5,271 nucleotides of DNA, taken from an uncultured Lachnospiraceae bacterium (GTDB lineage: Bacteria; Bacillota; Clostridia; Lachnospirales; Lachnospiraceae). The notes beneath the pieces were generated by a model. That model worked only from the letters and a program-made list of their open reading frames with translations, was not told the origin of the DNA and searched no databases. Position numbers and translations under genes: made by a program. The DNA lies in the NCBI GenBank assembly GCA_947178115.1, contig CAMWXF010000158.1, positions 1 through 5,271 on the forward strand, written 5' to 3'. Shown piece by piece: positions 1 to 5,271 of this stretch (position 1 is the first letter of the stretch; every line of letters starts with the position of its first letter).

Positions 1-99
1 CTGAATCATATTCTTACGGTCTCAGCAGTAAATGCTTCGACCTGTACTGAATAGTTACACATAAACTTACTAATTATATATTCCATGCCAAGGAAAAAC
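1..99. other. AT-rich intergenic sequence without a recognised gene
   Basis: All reading frames are short. One plus frame is open from the left edge to a TAG at 52-54 and could be the last 17 codons of an upstream gene, but nothing in it is recognisable. An imperfect 15-base dyad, TTCCATG C CAAGGAA (81-95), with six of seven pairs, lies just before the candidate -35. No terminator hairpin with a T-run is visible. Confidence 0.4.
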
Positions 100-129
100 T
101 TGACACATTCTTATGTTCCATAGTAATAT
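100..129 (+). promoter_or_regulatory. candidate sigma-A-type promoter for the CNNM transporter gene
   Basis: A perfect -35 hexamer TTGACA (100-105) is followed after 18 bases by TAATAT (124-129), which matches the -10 consensus at four of six positions. This would start transcription near 136 and give a leader of about 115 nt before the TTG start. The spacer is one base longer than optimal and there is no extended -10 TG. A second -10-like hexamer, TATTAT (187-192), has no convincing -35 at the right distance. The assignment is from consensus matching only. Confidence 0.5.
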
Positions 130-131
130 TT

Positions 132-143
132 CTGTAATTACAG
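132..143. promoter_or_regulatory. perfect 12-bp palindrome at the predicted transcription start (possible operator)
   Basis: CTGTAATTACAG is identical to its own reverse complement over all 12 bases. It begins two bases after the candidate -10 and is centred on the predicted +1, the classic place for a repressor operator. The core TGTAATTACA resembles dyad sites of several small Gram-positive repressors, but I cannot assign it to a regulator. A chance palindrome in AT-rich DNA remains possible. Confidence 0.4.
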
Positions 144-144
144 C

Positions 145-182
145 GCCATGCGGCAGTTCGGACATCCTGACTGCCGTGACGC
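145..182 (+). other. leader stem-loop (CGGCAGT / ACTGCCG)
   Basis: CGGCAGT (151-157) pairs perfectly with ACTGCCG (170-176). Two G-U pairs (149-150 with 177-178) and, after a 2x2 mismatch, GC/GC (145-146 with 181-182) can extend the base. Inside the 12-nt loop, GG (160-161) can pair with CC (166-167). It is GC-rich within an otherwise AT-rich leader. No run of T follows, so it is not a standard intrinsic terminator. It lies downstream of the candidate promoter and would be in the 5' UTR of the transporter mRNA. Its function is unknown, and it matches no riboswitch class that I recognise. Confidence 0.45.
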
Positions 183-195
183 AACATATTATACA

Positions 196-230
196 TATAG
201 TAAACGACATGATATATTTCGTTAACTATA
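196..230 (+). other. inverted repeat just upstream of the transporter ribosome binding site
   Basis: TATAGTAAACG (196-206) is the reverse complement of CGTTAACTATA (220-230) except at one pair (202 against 224). Pairing can continue inward with A207-T219 and then A209-T217, T210-A216 and G211-T215, leaving a 3-base loop. The structure ends four bases before AAGGAG (235-240). It could be a translational control hairpin, an mRNA-stabilising structure or a protein-binding dyad. It is AT-rich, so only moderately stable as RNA. Confidence 0.4.
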
Positions 231-234
231 GAAC

Positions 235-240
235 AAGGAG
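235..240 (+). promoter_or_regulatory. Shine-Dalgarno AAGGAG that decides the transporter start
   Basis: AAGGAG ends on the G of an in-frame GTG (240-242), leaving no spacer, so that GTG cannot be the codon served by this site. The next in-frame start-type codon is TTG (252-254), 11 bases downstream. This is a long but workable spacing, and there is no other start codon nearby. No other good Shine-Dalgarno sequence lies further upstream for the GTG. Confidence 0.7.
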
Positions 241-251
241 TGAACATTTCA

Positions 252-1544
252 TTGGATACCACAGGTGTCATACAAATCATAACATTGTTGGTTCTCGTTT
301 TTTTATCAGCATTCTTCTCTTCTGCCGAAACAGCCTTTTCGACAGTCAACCGTGTACGGCTTCGTACACTTGCCCAGGAAAACAATAAGGGTGCGGCCAG
401 GGTTCTCGCCATTTTAGATCAGTACGGCAAAATGTTAAGCGCTATCCTGATCGGAAATAATATCGTTAATTTATCGGCTTCTTCTGTTGCAACCACCCTT
501 GCGATCAGAGTATGGGGCAGCCGGATGGTCGGAATCATGACCGGCATTCTCACCTTCACCATCCTGATCTTCGGCGAAATCATACCGAAAACCTGGGCCA
601 TGCAGCGGGCTGAATCCATTACCCTTATATACAGCGGTCTGATTCGCACGCTGATGACAGTGCTGACACCGCTCATATTTATCATTGATACATTCTCCAA
701 CTGGATACTGCGTTTCTTACATATCAGTTCCGAGGGGAATAATTTCAGCATCACCGAGAAAGAATTAAAGACCTATGTGGATGTAAGCCATGAGGGTGGT
801 GTCATTGAATCCGATGAGCGGGAACTGATCTACAATGTATTTGACTTCGGGGACACGGTTGCCAAGGATATTATGATCCCCCGTATCCAGATGACCACCG
901 TTTCCCTCGATGCTTCCTATCAGGAACTGCTATCCACCTTCCAGGGTTCCATGTTCACGAGAATTCCTGTCTATGAAAGCGATCCCGATCATATCATCGG
1001 TGTGGTTAATATTAAAGATTTCATTCTGGTGAAAGATAAAGAGAAATTTCAGATTAAGAAGATACTGCGCGAAGCATATTATACTTATGAATATAAAAGC
1101 GTGTCCGATCTGTTGATGGAGATTCGTGAGAAATCCTTAAGCATCGCCTTCGTGTTAAGCGAATACGGCGCTACCGTAGGTATGATCACCATGGAGGACA
1201 TGATCGAAGAACTGGTCGGCGAGATCCGTGACGAATACGATGCCGACGAAGAAGAACTGATTCAGGAAATGGATAACGGCCAGTATCTTGTTGTGGGCAG
1301 CATGAAGCTAAACGACATCAACGATGCCCTGAATATCGAATTGGATTCCGAAGACTATGATTCCATCGGCGGACTGATCATCGAGAAGCTGGAACGTCTT
1401 CCGGAGGATAAGGAAACCATCCTGTTAGACAACGGTATATCCCTGCAGGCGGACGGCGTGCAGGATAACCGCATCGTGAAAGTACTGATTACTCTGCCCT
1501 CTGAAGACGAGCAAGCAGAGGAAGAAGCTCCTGAGGAGTCTTAA
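252..1544 (+). CDS. CNNM/CorC-family transporter-like protein with DUF21, CBS pair and CorC_HlyC domains
   Basis: This 430-residue membrane protein (from TTG; 434 if GTG 240 is used) belongs to the bacterial CNNM/CorB/CorC family, often labelled hemolysin-like. Characterised members export Mg2+ or support divalent-cation homeostasis. The DUF21 domain (about 5-175) has hydrophobic segments near 6-26, 77-88, 98-112 and 130-150. It carries the family signatures FFSSAETAFS (21-30), IGNNIVN (67-73) and FGEIIPK (107-113). A CBS pair follows (about 205-265 and 275-330, with IPVYESDPDHIIGVV and GATVGMITMEDMIEELVGEI), where family members bind ATP-Mg. A CorC_HlyC domain (about 340-415) is next, then a strongly acidic tail (417-430). 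The length is normal and all domains are intact. The gene stands alone on the plus strand behind a structured leader, and its last 18 codons overlap the convergent HAD gene. The family is certain; Mg2+ as substrate is inferred from homologues. Confidence 0.93.
   Translation: MDTTGVIQIITLLVLVFLSAFFSSAETAFSTVNRVRLRTLAQENNKGAARVLAILDQYGKMLSAILIGNNIVNLSASSVATTLAIRVWGSRMVGIMTGILTFTILIFGEIIPKTWAMQRAESITLIYSGLIRTLMTVLTPLIFIIDTFSNWILRFLHISSEGNNFSITEKELKTYVDVSHEGGVIESDERELIYNVFDFGDTVAKDIMIPRIQMTTVSLDASYQELLSTFQGSMFTRIPVYESDPDHIIGVVNIKDFILVKDKEKFQIKKILREAYYTYEYKSVSDLLMEIREKSLSIAFVLSEYGATVGMITMEDMIEELVGEIRDEYDADEEELIQEMDNGQYLVVGSMKLNDINDALNIELDSEDYDSIGGLIIEKLERLPEDKETILLDNGISLQADGVQDNRIVKVLITLPSEDEQAEEEAPEES
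1434..1470. other. bulged hairpin within the transporter 3' coding region, downstream of the HAD stop
   Basis: CCTGCA (1442-1447) pairs with TGCAGG (1459-1464) across an 11-base loop. TAT (1438-1440) with ATA (1465-1467) and GGT (1434-1436) with ACC (1468-1470) extend it to 12 pairs, with C1441 and A1437 bulged. On the minus strand it begins 18 bases after the HAD stop codon. No T-run follows on that strand, so it is not a standard terminator, but it could mark or protect the 3' end of the operon mRNA. It is also codons of the transporter, so it may be coincidental. Confidence 0.3.
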
Positions 1545-2157
1545 TCATATTCTCCTTACGCGCACCGGCAGCAAAGAGTTGTTCATCTGTCCGAAATCCC
1601 CATGTAACGCTGATACATGTCATGGGCACATTAGCCGCCGTCTGCAGATCCACTTCGGAATCTCCCACATAGACGGCTCTTCGAGCCTCCGAACCAAGTT
1701 CATTAAGCGCCCGGTATACCATATCGGGCACCGGTTTTCTTTGTGACCCTTCCCTGTCTCCATGAAATTCCCGCACATATTCCCCGAAGAATTTAGCGCC
1801 CAGCTGCTTCACAGCCTGATCGGGTTTATTAGACACGACCGCCATGCGGTAACCTGCCTGTTTCGCCTCAGCCAGCATCTGTGTTACTCCCACATAAGGT
1901 GCGGTTTTATCTTCGCAATGCGCCGCGTAATGCTCACTGAACATCTCTAACATCTCCCGGTATGCCGGATTTTCACTGCCCTGCGGCACCGACCGCTCAA
2001 TCAGCTTCGCCGCACCGTTTCCGACATAGCTTCTGACCTCTTCAAGCGTATGTACCGGATATTCGTATGCGGTCATAACATAATTCACACTGTCGGTCAA
2101 ATCTTCTAAAGTATTTAATAATGTTCCGTCCAAATCAAAAATTATCGTATCCGTCAT
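1489..2157 (-). CDS. HAD-family hydrolase, phosphoglycolate phosphatase-like
   Basis: This 222-residue cytoplasmic HAD phosphatase has a small C1-type helical cap (about 16-80), as in the Gph/PpaX/PGMB group. Motif I is FDLDGT (nucleophile D8, acid/base D10), motif II is VVSN (S109), motif III is RKPVPD (K141) and motif IV is GDSEVD (D166, D170). All catalytic residues are present. Relatives dephosphorylate 2-phosphoglycolate, pyrophosphate or sugar phosphates, and the substrate cannot be read from sequence. An upstream in-frame GTG (2190) would add 11 residues, but ATG 2157 follows GAGGA at a 5-base spacing and starts directly at the conserved MTDTIIFDLDGT, so I prefer it. The start lies one base after the kinase stop, which points to translational coupling as the last gene of the operon. 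The 3' end overlaps the convergent transporter gene by 56 bp. Confidence 0.92.
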   Translation of the reverse strand: MTDTIIFDLDGTLLNTLEDLTDSVNYVMTAYEYPVHTLEEVRSYVGNGAAKLIERSVPQGSENPAYREMLEMFSEHYAAHCEDKTAPYVGVTQMLAEAKQAGYRMAVVSNKPDQAVKQLGAKFFGEYVREFHGDREGSQRKPVPDMVYRALNELGSEARRAVYVGDSEVDLQTAANVPMTCISVTWGFRTDEQLFAAGARKENMIKTPQELLPLLARLQRAE

Positions 2158-2158
2158 T

Positions 2159-4399
2159 TTAATCCTCATTTTTCTCCACATCTGTTGCACATACAGACTC
2201 CGCCGGAAGATAACGCATCAGCAGCTGTTCCAGCATAGTTCCCTCGATGGGTTTCGCCAGATAATCGTCAAATCCTTTCTCCAAATACATCTCCCGAACG
2301 CCCGCCATGGCATTGGCCGTCAGCACGATCACGGCTGCCTCCCTGCTTCTGTTATCCGGCATGGCTTTCATTCTGGCAAGCGTCTCGATCCCATCCATAC
2401 CCGGCATCATGTGATCCAGAAGAATCACGTCATAGCGTTCCTTAGCTACACACTCAAGACACTCGCTGCCGCTCTGTGCAAGGGTGACCTGCACTTTCGT
2501 CTTCCGAAGCAGTCCTCTGATCACGGTAAGATTGACCTTATTGTCATCCACTGCCAGTATTTTCGCTTCCGGTGCCGTGAACACCGGTGTATTCTTGCGA
2601 TGTCTCTCATGTCTGACTGACTCTTCTTCCAATGAGCCGACTGTCTCCCCGCCGACTACCTTCTGCTGCAAACGTATCGTGAAGGTAGAGCCTTCGCCGA
2701 ACACACTCTCCACTTCTACAGATCCGTGCATCAGCTTTACAAGCCGGTCCACGATACTAAGGCCCAGCCCTGATCCCTCTATGGTATGTACCTCTTCTTC
2801 ATTGACACGATCAAATTTATCAAACAGCCGGCCGATATTCTCCTCCTTAATGCCGATACCGGTATCCTTCACCGCAAAAGTGAGCTCGACCGCATCCTCC
2901 TTCACACGTTGATAGGAGACTTTCATCGTCACGCTGCCCTTCATTGTGTACTTGACTGCATTAGTCAAAATATTGAGTATAACCTGACGGACTCTCACCT
3001 CGTCCCCCAACAGACGATCCGGCGTATCCTCCGGTACGTTAAATACCAGTGCAAGCCCTTTCTTCTCGGCACGCATACGACATTCCATCCGGAGCGCCTT
3101 AAGCATGGATTTCAAAGAATAGGTTCCCTCTACCACTTCCAGCATACCCGATTCGATCTTGGAAAAATCGAGTATGTCATTGATCAGCACCAGAAGCGTC
3201 TTACTGGCATCCTGTATATTTCCCGCATACTCTAAGACTGCCGCGTCATCACTTTCCCTGAGGATCATCTCATTCATACCCATGACGGCGTTGATCGGCG
3301 TTCTGATCTCGTGGGACATATTGGCAAGAAATACGCTCTTCGCCTCATTTGCCTTATCCGCACGCTGCTTCTCCATGCCGACTCTCTCCAGCATACGCAC
3401 ACGCTCTGTCACATCATGCACGATTACAATATAACCGATGATATCCTTATAGTCGTCATAGATCTTATCAATTGAGATACTACATATATTATTCCGTTTC
3501 CAACAGCGCGCCTCCACTCTGTTCTTGCTGCCGCGAAACCGGAACGCATTATGGTCCAACTCAAAAATATCGCTCAACTGCATCTTGCAGCACTCTTCCG
3601 CGCTCATATCCAGAAACAGGGTCGCGCCATTATTCACGATACACAGCCGCTCCGCCTCATCAAACAAAAACACCGGCTCGTCCACGGAATAGTACACAAA
3701 CTCGGACATATTCTCAAGCGTCATCCTCGTCCTGTTATGGAACAGATATGTCCTGTACAGCACGACACAACCGAAAAACTGCCCGATCGTACTGCCCGGA
3801 AACGCGGTAAATCCCGACATCTGCATAATCGTATCCACCGCACACCCCAAGCACACAACACAAATGCATAAAAGCAACGAATAGGCAACGATCCTGTCCC
3901 GCCTGCGTATACTTCTGCGCAGCATATAGATCGCGACACATGCCATATTAACCGCCGCAATCACACAGTACGCCGTATATGCCACACTCCATACACCGGA
4001 AACGAACCGGTACGACATGCCGTACGCCGTCATCTCGAATATCATATTTTTACGCTGTATCATAAAGGGAAATAAAATAACACCCAGCCAGATAAAGCCG
4101 ACGGTCCACTGCTTCAATCTGCCTCGCACATTTGACCAATAGACCATCATATGTGTGTTGCATATAAGCAGACCGAAGATATGGAACATCCCCAGCGCAC
4201 GCATGAGCGCCGCCTTATCCTGATCCGTCTGAATCAGCACAAGTCCCATGCACAGACTCCACCCCGCGCTCAACATCGCCGCCGTGAAATAAATCCTGTC
4301 GATCCGATTCTTCCTGATTCCCTTGCGTAGGATAGTATATCCTATGATATATGTGATCACAGCGAAATTATAGATCAGGAAAAACATAAAATATTTCAT
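2159..4399 (-). CDS. hybrid sensor histidine kinase: 7TM sensor, PAS, HisKA, HATPase, receiver
   Basis: This 746-residue membrane-bound hybrid kinase has about seven hydrophobic helices (roughly 3-23, 34-56, 68-87, 97-113, 135-160, 170-188, 200-218). Positive loops after helices 1, 3 and 5 place the N-terminus outside and the rest of the protein in the cytoplasm. A PAS-like domain (about 230-332) follows. HisKA (about 350-416) has MSHEIRTP with phospho-acceptor H363. The HATPase (about 460-580) has an N box (N476, N480), G1 DTGIGI (512-517) and G2 GSGLGL (542-547). After a polar linker comes one receiver (about 612-733) with D618/D619, phospho-acceptor D662 in DHMMPGMDG, T694 and K716. Every catalytic residue is present. 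There is no HPt or DNA-binding domain, so a separate HPt or regulator is needed, or the receiver acts as an internal brake. The ligand is unknown. The gene lies 8 nt after the SseB-like gene and 1 nt before the HAD gene. ATG 4399 is preceded by AGGAG at 5 bases. Confidence 0.95.
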   Translation of the reverse strand: MKYFMFFLIYNFAVITYIIGYTILRKGIRKNRIDRIYFTAAMLSAGWSLCMGLVLIQTDQDKAALMRALGMFHIFGLLICNTHMMVYWSNVRGRLKQWTVGFIWLGVILFPFMIQRKNMIFEMTAYGMSYRFVSGVWSVAYTAYCVIAAVNMACVAIYMLRRSIRRRDRIVAYSLLLCICVVCLGCAVDTIMQMSGFTAFPGSTIGQFFGCVVLYRTYLFHNRTRMTLENMSEFVYYSVDEPVFLFDEAERLCIVNNGATLFLDMSAEECCKMQLSDIFELDHNAFRFRGSKNRVEARCWKRNNICSISIDKIYDDYKDIIGYIVIVHDVTERVRMLERVGMEKQRADKANEAKSVFLANMSHEIRTPINAVMGMNEMILRESDDAAVLEYAGNIQDASKTLLVLINDILDFSKIESGMLEVVEGTYSLKSMLKALRMECRMRAEKKGLALVFNVPEDTPDRLLGDEVRVRQVILNILTNAVKYTMKGSVTMKVSYQRVKEDAVELTFAVKDTGIGIKEENIGRLFDKFDRVNEEEVHTIEGSGLGLSIVDRLVKLMHGSVEVESVFGEGSTFTIRLQQKVVGGETVGSLEEESVRHERHRKNTPVFTAPEAKILAVDDNKVNLTVIRGLLRKTKVQVTLAQSGSECLECVAKERYDVILLDHMMPGMDGIETLARMKAMPDNRSREAAVIVLTANAMAGVREMYLEKGFDDYLAKPIEGTMLEQLLMRYLPAESVCATDVEKNED
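2163..2167 (-). promoter_or_regulatory. ribosome binding site of the HAD gene, inside the kinase 3' end
   Basis: On the minus strand GAGGA is followed by TTAAA and then ATG (2157). The site lies within the last codons of the kinase gene, whose TAA (2161-2159) falls between it and the start. Ribosomes finishing the kinase would therefore sit on the HAD start. This site supports ATG 2157 over the upstream GTG 2190. Confidence 0.7.
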
Positions 4400-4404
4400 A
4401 TGTG

Positions 4405-4410
4405 CTCCTA
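4405..4410 (-). promoter_or_regulatory. ribosome binding site of the kinase gene overlapping the SseB stop
   Basis: The minus strand reads TAGGAG, five bases (CACAT) and then ATG (4399). The TAG is the stop codon of the upstream gene, so the stop and the Shine-Dalgarno share bases. This argues for coupled translation and fixes the kinase start at 4399. The next Met (residue 5) would be 17 bases from the site. Confidence 0.7.
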
Positions 4411-5271
4411 CATGCGGGCTGCCAGCCCCATCACCGCCTCAATCTCCGCTCCGTTGTCCGGTGCCTGTTCCACCAGCTCATGTTTTCCGTCCGGACCTAT
4501 CTGTCCGATCTGATTGCCCTGCTCAGTCTTTTCTAACGTGTAGTAGCGCAGTTCTTTCGTCTCTCGCAGCCAGACGGCATAGGCACGGTAGCATATCCCG
4601 TTCTTCGCCGCCTCATCCGGCATGTCGATCCTTGTGATCTGCATATCTTCCGTGACATTCAGCGCCATGACCGAGAAATCATCCTGTCGCACCGCTACGG
4701 CCGACTTCCTGTCCTCTGGATAACATTCTCTATAGAACCGCAGTATCAGTTCTCCCTCTTCGTGCTGCAGATGCTTTAGTCCTTCTTCCTTATTCTCATA
4801 CAGATATTTCGGAAGCAGCTGCAATGTCACCCTGTTATGCACCAGCTGCTGAAACTGTTTCTCCGTCACCTTGATCGTCTTCGGCTGCTTCGGCGCACCA
4901 AGACGCTTCGCCGCTACATCCAATATCTCCTGCGGCAGCACCATATTATGTGTAAAAGGATTCAGCACGACGGCCTCCACCTGCCCCTTATTCGCCATGA
5001 TCATGGAAACGCATGATCCAAAGGGCATCGCCATAAGCGCCGGACTTTTCTTATCCTGCGGTATCTGCGCTGCGGAAGTAAAAATCGGAAGCGCCTGCTC
5101 GCCGGTCTCCTTGCGCAACAGACACGGGACTACCTTGGCCTCCGGCGGAAGCTTAATCTGCCTGCCTTCCTTCATCAATTTCTCTGTTTCTTCGTCCAAC
5201 CCCTGCGGCGGCATGGCGGGAACGAGTATCATCGCCTTCTCCAAAACCTCCATGACCGCGACATACTTCTC
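4408..5271 (-). CDS. SseB-family protein, 5' end cut off by the window edge
   Basis: At least 281 residues are visible from Met at 5253, and the frame stays open to the window edge (adding EKYVAV). No Shine-Dalgarno precedes ATG 5253 and no other start codon is in frame to the edge, so the true start probably lies outside. The N-terminal half looks like an SseB domain: ILVPA (9-13), LPIFTS (55-60) and VVLNPFTHNMVLPQEIL (95-111) follow the usual order of that family. The C-terminal part (about 125-281) starts VTEKQFQQLVHNRV and ends with YYTLEKT, IGPDGKHEL and APDNGAE. It may correspond to the SseB C-terminal domain, which I am less sure of. There is no signal peptide or membrane segment in the visible part, so it is probably cytoplasmic. 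The family is named after enhanced serine sensitivity in E. coli, and its molecular role is poorly known. It is the upstream visible member of the kinase-HAD operon. Confidence 0.75.
   Translation of the reverse strand, partial: EKYVAVMEVLEKAMILVPAMPPQGLDEETEKLMKEGRQIKLPPEAKVVPCLLRKETGEQALPIFTSAAQIPQDKKSPALMAMPFGSCVSMIMANKGQVEAVVLNPFTHNMVLPQEILDVAAKRLGAPKQPKTIKVTEKQFQQLVHNRVTLQLLPKYLYENKEEGLKHLQHEEGELILRFYRECYPEDRKSAVAVRQDDFSVMALNVTEDMQITRIDMPDEAAKNGICYRAYAVWLRETKELRYYTLEKTEQGNQIGQIGPDGKHELVEQAPDNGAEIEAVMGLAARM

Noticed and set aside
22..50. CAGTA / TACTG inverted repeat as a terminator of an upstream gene
   Set aside because: It is only 5 bp with a 14-base loop, no T-run follows, and no upstream gene is identifiable.
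148..225. 25-codon leader ORF (ATG 148 to TAA 223-225) as a possible leader peptide
   Set aside because: No Shine-Dalgarno precedes the ATG, and the peptide has no run of a regulatory amino acid, so attenuation is not supported.
113..388. Plus-strand 91-codon open frame overlapping the leader and the transporter start
   Set aside because: It has no ribosome binding site before ATG 113, overlaps the well-supported transporter gene in another frame, and its translation resembles no protein family.
1599..1626. Overlapping dyads CATGTA/TACATG and CCCATG/CATGGG downstream of the transporter stop
   Set aside because: They are short, mutually exclusive and without a T-run, and they are codons of the HAD gene, so probably coincidental.
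1711..1742. CCGGT / ACCGG stem followed by TTTTCTTT, as a plus-strand intrinsic terminator for the transporter
   Set aside because: The stem has only 5 bp with a 14-base loop and lies about 170 bases inside the antisense HAD gene. It is too weak to call as a terminator.
2158..2190. GTG at 2190 as the HAD start, giving a 33-base overlap with the kinase gene
   Set aside because: The extra residues MQQMWRKMRIK are outside the conserved HAD start, and the clear GAGGA site serves ATG 2157.
3472..3871. Long open frames antisense to or shifted from the kinase N-terminal half
   Set aside because: They are shadows of the kinase gene: no ribosome binding sites and low-complexity translations rich in Thr, Ser, Arg and Cys.

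Overview
The window reads as ordinary chromosomal DNA from a Gram-positive anaerobe of the Clostridia, most likely a Lachnospiraceae-type organism. That is an inference from three things: strong AAGGAG/GAGG ribosome binding sites, the flavour of the proteins (an HAD phosphatase opening FDLDGTLLNTLEDL, a 7TM hybrid histidine kinase with a DHMMPGMDG receiver, an SseB-like protein), and AT-rich spacers between genes of moderate GC. No RNA genes, insertion sequences, CRISPR arrays or phage genes were seen.

Layout: positions 1-251 are a non-coding, AT-rich leader containing a candidate sigma-A-type promoter (TTGACA / TAATAT), a perfect 12-bp palindrome on the predicted transcription start, and two further inverted repeats. 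The last of these ends just before the ribosome binding site. It drives the only plus-strand gene, a CNNM/CorC-type membrane protein with CBS domains (252-1544), probably a magnesium or divalent-cation transporter. I place its start at a TTG (252) and not at the GTG (240), because the GTG sits on the end of the Shine-Dalgarno sequence.

The rest is a tight minus-strand operon read from the right edge: an SseB-family protein (4408 to the right edge, 5' end cut off), a 746-residue hybrid sensor kinase (2159-4399) and an HAD-family phosphoglycolate-phosphatase-like hydrolase (1489-2157). The gaps are 8 nt and 1 nt, and each downstream ribosome binding site lies in or on the end of the preceding gene, so the three are probably co-transcribed and translationally coupled. 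The operon promoter lies outside the window.

The operon converges on the CNNM gene, and the two 3' ends overlap by 56 bp, with no classical intrinsic terminator between them. The kinase has a seven-helix membrane sensor, a PAS domain, HisKA, HATPase and one receiver domain, but no HPt domain, so its output partner must be encoded elsewhere. No clearly novel system is visible. The best leads are the structured leader of the transporter gene, the overlapping convergent 3' ends, and the sensor kinase tied to SseB and HAD partners.
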